NCBI GenBank assembly: GCA_026393655.1
Contig: JAPKZT010000279.1
Location: forward strand, 5,969 to 14,867
Direction: 5' to 3'
Length of the DNA: 8,899 nt
Origin: Actinomycetota bacterium
GTDB taxonomy: Bacteria; Actinomycetota; Acidimicrobiia; Acidimicrobiales; Ilumatobacteraceae
Shown piece by piece: positions 1 to 5,830 of this stretch. The notes under the pieces were generated by a model that saw only the letters and a program-made list of their open reading frames with translations, did not search any database and had not been told where the DNA came from. How positions within the stretch are numbered: position 1 is the first letter of the stretch; each line of letters begins with the position of its first letter. The translations under genes were made by a program, and so were the position numbers.

Positions 1-450
1 CGCATCTATAACGACTGTCCACAAATCACGGGCGACGTCTCTTCTACTAAACGCCAAGAGATCATCGACACATTCACGAAGACGCCGGGTTTCGCGGTTT
101 TGACATCACAAATCGATGCCGGTGGCGTCGGCATCAATCTTCAAGCGGCCTCAGTTGTGATTTTGATGGAGGCTCAATTTAAGCCTTCAACCGAATGGCA
201 AGCAATTGCCCGAGTTCATCGCATGGGACAAAGTCGAACTGTTAACGTGCACCGAATTCTCGCGTCAGACACGATCGAAGAACACTTGGTGCGAATAATC
301 AAGCAGAAAGCCAACCTGTTTATGGCCTATGCCCATGAGAGTGCGATAAAAGACTCGAGTGCAATGGCTTCTGATCCGAATCAAAGTTCAATTGAAGACG
401 AATTGCTAGAACTATTGGCGATTGAATGCGATGATAGGAATATCGGCTGA
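1..450 (+). CDS. SNF2/RapA-family helicase, C-terminal fragment (5' end outside window)
   Basis: The frame is open from base 1 to the TGA at 448-450, so only the last 149 residues are seen. They form the second RecA-like lobe of an SF2 ATPase. Motif V is seen as DAGGVGINLQAAS, followed by the SNF2-typical stretch with KPSTEWQAIARVHRMGQ, which carries motif VI with its arginines. After that comes the characteristic VHRILASDTIEEHL segment. In this family the lobe couples ATP hydrolysis to translocation on double-stranded DNA, remodelling protein-DNA complexes or displacing RNA polymerase. The TTG at 100 is internal to the conserved domain and is not the true start. About 35 residues beyond the helicase core are acidic (SIEDELLELLAIECDD). 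The next gene starts 26 bp downstream, so the two may be cotranscribed. The family is clear; the subfamily cannot be told without the N-terminus. Confidence 0.93.
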   Translation, partial: RIYNDCPQITGDVSSTKRQEIIDTFTKTPGFAVLTSQIDAGGVGINLQAASVVILMEAQFKPSTEWQAIARVHRMGQSRTVNVHRILASDTIEEHLVRIIKQKANLFMAYAHESAIKDSSAMASDPNQSSIEDELLELLAIECDDRNIG

Positions 451-470
451 ATATGGGCTGAATATGGGAG
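438..470 (+). repeat. three tandem 11-bp repeats across stop codon and SD site
   Basis: Three consecutive 11-mers lie at 438-448 (GAATATCGGCT), 449-459 (GAATATGGGCT) and 460-470 (GAATATGGGAG). The first ends within the helicase stop codon. The third differs at its last two bases, and this change creates the GGGAGG Shine-Dalgarno sequence (466-471) used by the following gene. Confidence 0.85.
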
Positions 471-476
471 GCATAA

Positions 477-911
477 GTGATTCATGAAGTGATTAAGCAG
501 TGGCACGCCCACATGCGCGGCGAACTCGCAAATGGTCTTGACGTATTGCTCGATGATGATGTCGTGTTCTACTCGCCGATTGTTTATACACCGCAAGTTG
601 GCAAAGAAATCACCAAGTTGTACTTGCAAGCCGCTGGGCAGACATTGCCAGGTGAGAGTTCGTCACCACAAAACACGAACGATTCTTCGAAACGTTTTAG
701 ATATACCAAAGAAGTTTTGGCGGGTAACACCGCGGTACTCGAATTTGAAACAACCATTGAGGGAAAATACGTCAATGGCGTCGACATCATCACTTGCAAT
801 GATGCGGGCAAGATTGTTGAGTTTCGTGTCATGATTCGCCCACTGCAAGCGATCAACTTGGTGCACAAACAAATGGGCGAAATGCTCGAGCGCCTCAACA
901 CTCCGAACTGA
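477..911 (+). CDS. NTF2/SnoaL-like domain protein
   Basis: A 144-residue cytosolic protein with no signal peptide or membrane segment. The GTG start at 477 is chosen because GGGAGG (466-471) sits 5 nt upstream and no better start is in frame. The pattern fits the SnoaL/NTF2-like alpha+beta cone: an N-terminal helix (MIHEVIKQWHAHMRGEL), the short DVLLDDDVVFYSP turn, a beta strand after an F-R-Y-T-K-E-V-L-A-G-N turn, the strand AVLEFETTIEGKYVNGVDI, and a closing strand KIVEFRVMIRPLQAI with a C-terminal helix. Members of this fold are small-ligand enzymes or binding proteins, and many have no assigned reaction; none can be assigned here. It lies 26 bp after the helicase gene on the same strand and converges with the secreted-protein gene, whose stop is 49 bp away. 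Confidence 0.8.
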   Translation: MIHEVIKQWHAHMRGELANGLDVLLDDDVVFYSPIVYTPQVGKEITKLYLQAAGQTLPGESSSPQNTNDSSKRFRYTKEVLAGNTAVLEFETTIEGKYVNGVDIITCNDAGKIVEFRVMIRPLQAINLVHKQMGEMLERLNTPN

Positions 912-934
912 TTATCGCCTAACTAATTTCTGCG

Positions 935-961
935 CTAACCAAACGCCCGAATCGGGCGACT
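935..961 (-). pseudogene. relic of a DUF1566 3' end (S-R-P-I-R-A-F-G-stop) downstream of the intact gene
   Basis: Read on the minus strand, 961-935 gives nine codons: S R P I R A F G and a TAG stop. That is the same C-terminus used by the other DUF1566 genes here (VRPVRAFG at 4369 and VRPIRAFG at 5816). It lies immediately after, and partly overlaps, the stop of the 960-3509 gene, but in a different frame. Bases 937-952 are identical over 16 nt to 5818-5833. It is therefore either a leftover of an older 3' end after C-terminal exchange or a 25-nt tail duplication (GCCCGAAT recurs at 945 and 970). Confidence 0.65.
944..958 (-). terminator. possible hairpin terminator for the 960-3509 gene
   Basis: CGCCCG-AAT-CGGGCG is a perfect 6-bp GC stem with a 3-nt loop in the 48-bp gap between two convergent genes. 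On the minus strand it is followed by TTTGGTTAG, which is only weakly U-rich. It may equally be a by-product of the relic coding sequence described for 935-961. Confidence 0.35.
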
Positions 962-3509
962 AATTGAAGGCCCGAATAGGGAACGAACCTATACCGGCGT
1001 TAAGACCACCCTTGGTATAGGTGGTCCAAAGGCCATTGTTTCCGTTCATCTCGTGGGCCCATGCAGTGCTTGCTTCCTCCGAAGCCATTTGTCCCCTGCC
1101 GGCAAAGGTGATCGGGAGGGACGCCCGAGCTGTATACATCGCATCCCACTCGCCCCTTGACGGCATGTACCAGTCGCTCTTTCCTCCAAAGGTGGCCGTC
1201 ACGTTGTACGCCAGGCCAGATGAGCAGCCGGCGAGCATCGTTTGGGTATTCGAATAGCCAGATCCGATAGCCGAGCCAAAGGCCGTGGTCGACAATGCGT
1301 TCGACAAAGACCCCGCGGGGCACCATTGTACAACTATCCAAGTGGCGTCTACTTCCAGATACTTACAAGTGGTGCCACATGGTGACCCTGTTGCGGTGAA
1401 TGTGCCCGAAGCTACGTAGAACACGGTGCCGCCGCCTGGGCCGGTGTTGCCAACGATGCATGTTCCGTAGGTTGCACATGTTGCCCCTGGTGTTACCGAG
1501 CTTGATGCTGCTGATGCAACTGATGTGCCAGCAGAGTTTGTTGCTGTGACTGTGAATGTGTAGGCGGTGTTGGTTGTTAAACCTATAATTGTGATCGCGG
1601 TGCTGCATGTTGCTGAAGTGCCAGTTCTGCTGCCCGGATTCGATGTTGCCGTATACGTCGTGATTGTCGCACCACCGTTAGATGCTGGTGCGGTGCATGC
1701 AACTGTTACCGATGTTGCACTAGCAACTGTTGCTGTGCCAATTGTTGGTGCAGCAGGCACCGTGACCACTGGTGTTACCGAGTTTGATGCGGCTGATGCG
1801 ACTGATGTGCCTGTCGTGTTTGTTGCTGTGACGGTGAATGTGTAGGCGGTGCCTGTTGTTAAACCTGAAACTGTGATCGCAGTGATACATGTTGCCGAAG
1901 TTAATGTGCCGGTGATTGCGGTGCCGACCGCGGTTGCCGTGTAAGTCGTGATTGTCGTACCACCGTTAGATGCTGGTGCGGTGCAAGCAACGGTTACCGA
2001 TGTTGGGCTAGCAACTGTTGCTGTGCCAATTGTTGGTGCGCCAGACACCGTGACCACTGGTGTTACCGAACTAGACGCAGTCGACAAATTTGATGTGCCT
2101 GCAGAGTTTGTTGCTGTTGTCTTAAAAAAGTATGCCGTGCTATTTGTTAAACCTGTTACAACACATGAACCAGATGCGCCAGTGACTGTGCAGCCAGTCG
2201 TATATGTGCCACCGGAAGTTGTTGATTGAGTGATCGTGTAACTAGTTGGTGTGCCACCAGAACCAGCAGTCACAGAAACAGTGACTTGAAGGTTGCCTGC
2301 AACACCAGTTGGCGTGCCTGGTGTGCCGGGCACAACTACAGGTGCAACTGTTGTTGCTGAAACTGCTGTAGTTGTGGTTGCTGGTGCTGTTGTAGTTGGA
2401 GCAATCGAAGCAGCAGCTGAACAACCACCACTATCGCTACCCCAATACCAAGGAGTGCCTGAACCATCAGGACAAGTACCACCCAAATAACCAGCAAATG
2501 AACCAACCGCACGCAACGCAACAGTCGTCGTCGTTGATGTCGTTGCAGTTGGCGAACTAGTTGTTGTTGTTGCAGTTGGCACCGTAGTAGTCGTAGCAGT
2601 TGGCACAGTTGTTGCTGTTGTTGCAGTAGTTGCAGTCGTTGCAGTCGTAACAGTTTTAGTAGACGTAGTGGTTATCGCTCGCGAATTAGACGGCACAGTC
2701 GTCTTAACAGTCGTCTTAACAGTCGTATTAGCTGTAGTTGTTGCAGTTGTAGCAGTTGTAGCAGCACCAGCAGTAGTTGGTATCAAGCTAATGATCTCAA
2801 CGACACCTTGTTTGACAGCATCGTCGACATTTCTTGCCACACCTTGATCTTTAAGCACCCATACAACAGGATCAGTTTTCACACCACAAATACCTGATGC
2901 CCGGTAACGCAGCACACCAGTTTTGTCATCAGCACAAGCCAAAATCTGTTTATTAACTGTCACATCGGCAACAGCACTGTTCTTTGTTGCACACTTACCA
3001 TCTTGAGCCAAAGTCATCTCACGATTATTATTATTTACACAAATCTTTGGTGACATCCCTGTGTCAAGCCATTCAACTTTTATTTCGCTGCCAGACGAAC
3101 AGGAATTATCTGCAGTGTCACGCAACACCGAAGTTGATTTATTTACGCACACCGAAATCAAGCCAACAACATCAACAGGCAACACAACCGCAACATTCGA
3201 GCTAGCGGAACCAGACGTACCAGAAGCAACAGTCGAGATATCCGAAACATTCGCAATCACTGGCACAGTTGTGCCAACATCGCTAGTCCCATTCTTATTT
3301 TTTGGTTTAACTGGCACAGTCGTCTTAACAGGCTTCACTGTTTTGGTCGGCACAGTTGTACTAGTTGTGCTAGTTGCACTACTAGGCATCACAGACAAAG
3401 CGACGCTCAACGAATCAGGTACAACACCACCAACCGCATTCGCCACAGACACACTCGACGAAACACACGACACCACAACCAAGACCCAAACCAACAACCG
3501 CTTAACCAC
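960..3509 (-). CDS. secreted FN3-repeat surface protein with C-terminal DUF1566/Lcl_C domain
   Basis: About 849 residues. I prefer the GTG at 3509: GGGGG lies 4 nt upstream, as in the paralogue at 7749, and translation then starts with a basic-hydrophobic signal peptide (VVKRLLVWVLVVV...) with an ANA cleavage site near residue 25. An upstream in-frame ATG (3548) would add 13 polar residues. Order of parts: signal peptide; Pro/Lys/Thr linker with PTKTVKPVKTTVPVKPK; three C-x15-C repeats (Cys 121/137, 157/173, 192/208); Thr/Ala/Val stalk of roughly 100 residues; a Cys-containing GGTCPDGSGTPWYWG segment; three FN3 domains of about 95 residues each; and, from about residue 676, a TGPGGG-VFY/CKYLE lead-in to DUF1566 (GGKSDWYMPSR, ending FPIRAFN). 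DUF1566/Lcl_C domains occur at adhesin tips; the Legionella Lcl C-terminus binds glycosaminoglycans. No LPXTG or C-terminal membrane anchor is visible, so the attachment mode is unknown. The 1021-1140 part is about 58% GC by hand count, richer than the 52% and 46% counted at the corresponding ends of the other two DUF1566 genes. Confidence 0.85.
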   Translation of the reverse strand: MVKRLLVWVLVVVSCVSSSVSVANAVGGVVPDSLSVALSVMPSSATSTTSTTVPTKTVKPVKTTVPVKPKNKNGTSDVGTTVPVIANVSDISTVASGTSGSASSNVAVVLPVDVVGLISVCVNKSTSVLRDTADNSCSSGSEIKVEWLDTGMSPKICVNNNNREMTLAQDGKCATKNSAVADVTVNKQILACADDKTGVLRYRASGICGVKTDPVVWVLKDQGVARNVDDAVKQGVVEIISLIPTTAGAATTATTATTTANTTVKTTVKTTVPSNSRAITTTSTKTVTTATTATTATTATTVPTATTTTVPTATTTTSSPTATTSTTTTVALRAVGSFAGYLGGTCPDGSGTPWYWGSDSGGCSAAASIAPTTTAPATTTTAVSATTVAPVVVPGTPGTPTGVAGNLQVTVSVTAGSGGTPTSYTITQSTTSGGTYTTGCTVTGASGSCVVTGLTNSTAYFFKTTATNSAGTSNLSTASSSVTPVVTVSGAPTIGTATVASPTSVTVACTAPASNGGTTITTYTATAVGTAITGTLTSATCITAITVSGLTTGTAYTFTVTATNTTGTSVASAASNSVTPVVTVPAAPTIGTATVASATSVTVACTAPASNGGATITTYTATSNPGSRTGTSATCSTAITIIGLTTNTAYTFTVTATNSAGTSVASAASSSVTPGATCATYGTCIVGNTGPGGGTVFYVASGTFTATGSPCGTTCKYLEVDATWIVVQWCPAGSLSNALSTTAFGSAIGSGYSNTQTMLAGCSSGLAYNVTATFGGKSDWYMPSRGEWDAMYTARASLPITFAGRGQMASEEASTAWAHEMNGNNGLWTTYTKGGLNAGIGSFPIRAFN
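1490..2333 (-). repeat. three tandem FN3-encoding repeats, about 282-288 bp period
   Basis: The landmark GTTTGTTGCTGT recurs near 1538, 1820 and 2108, giving spacings of 282 and 288 bp (94 and 96 codons). The two repeats nearest the 3' end are closest to each other (the PTIGTATVAS-TSVTVACTAPASNGG region is almost the same in both). The first FN3 (about 2060-2333) instead matches the single FN3 of the second gene copy (about 6450-6730). This indicates that the extra pair was added or amplified after the gene duplication. Confidence 0.8.
2530..2775 (-). repeat. Thr-codon microsatellite-like tract (stalk)
   Basis: This stretch is a low-complexity run of ACA/ACT/GCA/GTT-type codons that encodes Thr/Ala/Val repeats (TTATTATTTANTTVKTTVK and similar). 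The shorter equivalent in the paralogue is at about 6893-7040. The repeats are multiples of three, so slippage would change stalk length without breaking the frame. Confidence 0.7.
2860..3160 (-). repeat. three C-x15-C modules in the secreted protein
   Basis: Three modules of 35-36 residues each contain two Cys separated by exactly 15 residues: ISVCVNKSTSVLR...NSC, KICVNNNNREMT...GKC and ILACADDKTGVLR...GIC. The first and third end in a V-x-W strand (VEW, VVW). The same three modules, with the same spacing, occur in the second copy at about 7165-7430. The C...TG-LR...C...W pattern resembles short beta-hairpin repeats common in actinobacterial surface proteins; that resemblance is from memory. 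Confidence 0.75.
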
Positions 3510-3680
3510 AACACCCCCACTCGATTGATTTGATTGATAAAACATCAAAATAGACTAACAATGTAACTTTATCATAAACCTGTTACTATCTGCTAAATAT
3601 GTTACTAAACTCTAGTTTTGATTCTGATTAGGCTCTAAGACACGATTTAGTACCAATTGCCAGACAGGGGGGCGAGCCAA
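3510..3680. promoter_or_regulatory. divergent intergenic region with 19-bp-phased GTAAC/GTTAC boxes
   Basis: This AT-rich region separates the secreted-protein gene (-) from the TetR gene (+). GTAAC at 3563-3567, GTTAC at 3582-3586 and GTTAC at 3601-3605 are spaced exactly 19 bp apart; the first two face each other as inverted half-sites and the last two are direct GTTACTA repeats. A further short palindrome, AAACT-CT-AGTTT, lies at 3607-3618. A TATGAT-like -10 on the minus strand (3571-3576) lies between the first two boxes, so a repressor bound there would block transcription of the surface protein. Binding by the adjacent TetR protein is inferred from the usual autoregulatory arrangement. 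Confidence 0.45.
3621..3636 (+). promoter_or_regulatory. 16-nt box conserved upstream of both regulator starts (copy 1)
   Basis: ATTCTGATTAGGCTCT is identical at 3621-3636 and 7847-7862. In both places it lies 52-60 bp upstream of a CAAGTGAC start-codon context. TTGATT at 3618-3623 could be a -35 element with a weak CACGAT -10 at 3641. It may be part of the regulator promoter or an operator. Confidence 0.4.
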
Positions 3681-4277
3681 GTGACAACACCTAAAAAACC
3701 ACCACTGCCCAAAGCCAGAAAAGTGCGCGGAATTGTGCCCTCAGCAGAAGCACAAAAACTCCTCATAGACGCGGCAACAGAGATGTTGCGCGTACTCCCA
3801 TTTGACCAAGTAACAGCTCGAGCAATAACCAAGAAAGTTGGCTTATCGCTGCCAACTATTTCAAATAACTTCGGGTCAATGGCAGGACTATTCAACGAAG
3901 TAACAATCAAATTAAGAAACGACGTACTCGCACGAACTCTCGGCAAAATACTCGATCAAAGCATGTTTCTTGACCCGGACTTTATTTTACGAACACGACT
4001 TGTGGCATGGCTAACACTTGAAGGCGAAAATCCAAGCCAATTTAGCAACCAACTATTAGAAAACATCGCACCACAATTTCAAACCGCACTCGGCGGAGTC
4101 AGCATGCGCACAACCACCGCATGGCTAACACTAATAATTTTTATGGCCGAAGGATACGCACTATTTTCTGAAGTTCACGAACACCCACCCGCACAAATCA
4201 CCGATTCCCTAACATTATTTACAGAACTACGCAAGCAGTTACAAAAATCTGAACAGACCCTTGGCTGGAACAACTAG
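3681..4277 (+). CDS. TetR-family transcriptional regulator
   Basis: A 198-residue protein, a typical length for TetR. I choose the GTG at 3681, preceded by AGGGGGG (3666-3672) at an 8-nt spacing; a TTG at 3657 is in frame but would place that strong SD inside the coding region. After a basic Pro/Lys N-terminus, the HTH domain is recognisable: AQKLLIDAATEML (helix 1), FDQVTARAITKKVGLSLPTI (helices 2-3) and NNFGSMAGLFNEV (start of helix 4). The usual Y-x-Y/H-F of the recognition helix is N-N-F. The C-terminal half is helical with no conserved ligand pocket I can name. The gene is divergent from the secreted-protein gene and convergent with the prepilin gene, so it probably controls the surface module. 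In the second module copy only its upstream region and start codon survive. Confidence 0.85.
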   Translation: MTTPKKPPLPKARKVRGIVPSAEAQKLLIDAATEMLRVLPFDQVTARAITKKVGLSLPTISNNFGSMAGLFNEVTIKLRNDVLARTLGKILDQSMFLDPDFILRTRLVAWLTLEGENPSQFSNQLLENIAPQFQTALGGVSMRTTTAWLTLIIFMAEGYALFSEVHEHPPAQITDSLTLFTELRKQLQKSEQTLGWNN

Positions 4278-4282
4278 ACATT

Positions 4283-4318
4283 TGCCTGGTTGGCTGTCTG
4301 TCTGCCTGGCTGGCTGTC
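4283..4318. repeat. 20-nt imperfect tandem repeat of CTGG/CTGT units
   Basis: Just after the TetR stop, TGCCTGGTTGGCTGTCTGTC (4283-4302) is followed by TGCCTGGCTGGCTGTC (4303-4318). It is a small tetranucleotide-based tandem repeat in the gap between convergent genes, with no evident function. Confidence 0.7.
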
Positions 4319-4338
4319 AATTTGCAGCGGGAGTAATG

Positions 4339-4365
4339 CGTCTTTAGCGAACCGACATTAAGACG
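4339..4365. terminator. weak inverted repeat between convergent genes
   Basis: CGTCTT (4339-4344) and AAGACG (4360-4365) form a 6-bp stem with a 15-nt loop just beyond the stop codon of the prepilin gene. No U-tract follows, so this is at best a weak candidate. Confidence 0.2.
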
Positions 4366-4383
4366 TGATCAACCAAACGCCCG
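4357..4383 (-). repeat. 27-nt repeat spanning DUF1566 gene 3' end (copy A)
   Basis: 4357-4383 and 5804-5830 match over 27 nt with one mismatch. The repeat covers the last coding codons, the TGA and about 12 nt of non-coding sequence beyond it. Conservation past the stop codon marks common descent of the two gene ends or recent exchange between them. Confidence 0.8.
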
Positions 4384-5757
4384 CACCGGACGCACAGAGT
4401 CTCTTTCAGCCTTGTCACGATTGCCACGAGAACCTGTTGCAAAATTTTGATAGATCGCGGTGGCTGCGCCAGTTTCAGTAGAGCTCCAATAGTTGCCACT
4501 CGTAAAACCTGTTCGAAGCGAGTTTGTGCTGTCACACTGAGTCGCAGTATTGCCAGTTGTTTGTTGCCTTGCATATTTACATAATTCGTTGAGCTCGTCT
4601 CGCGAGGGCAAGAACCAATCTGACTTGCCACCACCTCGAAATGCGCGCGTCACGGTTGCCGCTTTACCCGCATTTCCGCCTGAAGATACACCTGTGATTA
4701 ACGTGGTATTGGCTAATCCTGAGCCAATTGCGGTTGCGGTTCCGTTATAGGTTGCACCAGCATCAAACATTCTGCAACCTGGATCAGCAGTGCTAGTTCC
4801 TGCGATTTCACAGTTGGTTTGTCCTGATGGAGTTGTAGACACAATCCACCCAATTGGTGCGTACTCTAAATATTTACACGATGTGTTGCAGTCTGAACCC
4901 ACTGACGTAAAAGTTGATGTCGACGCATAAAACACGGTTCCGCCGCCTGGGCCAGTTTCGCCCGCGGCACAAGTATCAGTTGTAACACAATTTGCCGCTG
5001 ATGCAATATATGGTGATGCGACAACGTCGCGCCATGATGAGTAGAACTGTGACGGCGCGATGTAGCTTCCACTTAGGTCAGCGATACCTGTTGATTGTGT
5101 TTTAGCTTTGCACGCGGTTTTTATTGCGACAAGACCATTCGTGTTATCACCATCGGCGGCACTGGTTTGCGGTTTCAAAGCACCGAACGCATTACCGTTA
5201 ACAGCCAAAGCAGACCAAGTCGTTATCGCACTATTCGATGTGTTTGTTTGGGTATTAACAACAACCGGCGAAACACTGCCAGATGCCAGAAATTTGCCTT
5301 CAATAATAAGCCGAGCAGCCCAACAACTACCACTAGACGAATAAGCAACTGCATAAAAACCTTGACAACCCAACAGTTCGGCATTTGAACTCCAAGTTGA
5401 AACTGCCTGAACACTAACTACACGAGGATTAGTTGAAGAAACAGTACTCGCAACAACATCAACATTAGGTTCGAGCTTTTGCAGATCGGCAGCCAACACT
5501 GCAGAATCACCACATTGCAATGATGACGCCTCAGAGAAATCACCCTGACTTTGATAATGAAACTTCGCAGCCCTCAACACAACTTCGATAGACGCTTGAG
5601 CTTCTTTATCGTATGCATTATTACGCGAACCCAAAAAACTCGGTATCGCAATACTGGCAATAACACCCAGCACGACCATCGCAATAGCCAATTCAGTCAG
5701 AGTAAACCCAGAATCACGACGTAAAAATTGGCGCGGAAATTTATGCCAAGAATGCAC
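4369..5757 (-). CDS. type IV prepilin-like protein fused to a C-terminal DUF1566/Lcl_C domain
   Basis: About 462 residues from the GTG at 5757, which is preceded by GGGGGTGGGA; TTG 5772 and GTG 5766 are in-frame alternatives that add 5 or 3 residues. It has a class III signal: a basic leader with RR-DSG, cleavage between G17 and F18, mature FTLTE with Glu+5 (E22), a hydrophobic helix ending in VLGVIASIAIPSFLGSR, and an amphipathic YDKEAQASIEVVLRAAKFHYQSQG helix as in pilins. A middle section with Cys residues follows (about 60-255). From about 258 there is TGPGGGTVFY, CNTSCKYLEYAP, GGGKSDWFLPSRDEL (around 380-389), NYWSSTE (423-428) and the VRPVRAFG end: a complete DUF1566 domain. At about 445 mature residues it is some three times the usual major-pilin size, so a minor/tip pilin or pseudopilin is likely. 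Membrane insertion and prepilin-peptidase processing are expected. The start lies about 43-58 bp downstream of the stop of the 5816-7749 gene on the same strand. Confidence 0.85.
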   Translation of the reverse strand: MHSWHKFPRQFLRRDSGFTLTELAIAMVVLGVIASIAIPSFLGSRNNAYDKEAQASIEVVLRAAKFHYQSQGDFSEASSLQCGDSAVLAADLQKLEPNVDVVASTVSSTNPRVVSVQAVSTWSSNAELLGCQGFYAVAYSSSGSCWAARLIIEGKFLASGSVSPVVVNTQTNTSNSAITTWSALAVNGNAFGALKPQTSAADGDNTNGLVAIKTACKAKTQSTGIADLSGSYIAPSQFYSSWRDVVASPYIASAANCVTTDTCAAGETGPGGGTVFYASTSTFTSVGSDCNTSCKYLEYAPIGWIVSTTPSGQTNCEIAGTSTADPGCRMFDAGATYNGTATAIGSGLANTTLITGVSSGGNAGKAATVTRAFRGGGKSDWFLPSRDELNELCKYARQQTTGNTATQCDSTNSLRTGFTSGNYWSSTETGAATAIYQNFATGSRGNRDKAERDSVRPVRAFG

Positions 5758-5803
5758 TAATCCCACCCCCAAAATTTACTTCAAATCAGAAACTCAAACT
5801 GCG

Positions 5804-5830
5804 ATTAAGAAGTGATCAACCAAACGCCCG
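5804..5830 (-). repeat. 27-nt repeat spanning DUF1566 gene 3' end (copy B)
   Basis: Partner of 4357-4383, with one mismatch. It contains the TGA stop (5816-5818) of the second secreted-protein copy and non-coding sequence beyond it. Confidence 0.8.

Noticed and set aside
1490..2760. CRISPR-like repeat array
   Set aside because: The repeats are protein-coding (FN3 domains and Thr-rich stalk), divergent in sequence, multiples of three in period, and without unique spacers.
3061..3528. Plus-strand open frame of 155 codons antisense to the first secreted protein, with a similar 155-codon frame at 7310-7777 antisense to the second copy
   Set aside because: Their mutual similarity is fully explained by conservation of the minus-strand coding sequence and its Thr/Val codon bias. 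They lack an SD and overlap signal peptides and linkers that make sense on the other strand.
3510..3548. ATG at 3548 as the start of the first secreted protein
   Set aside because: It adds a polar 13-residue stretch in front of the signal peptide and puts the GGGGG SD inside the gene. The paralogue starts at the equivalent GTG (7749) with the same SD spacing.
3657..3680. TTG at 3657 as the start of the TetR regulator
   Set aside because: The AGGGGGG at 3666-3672 is well placed for GTG 3681 and would otherwise be coding; no SD precedes the TTG.
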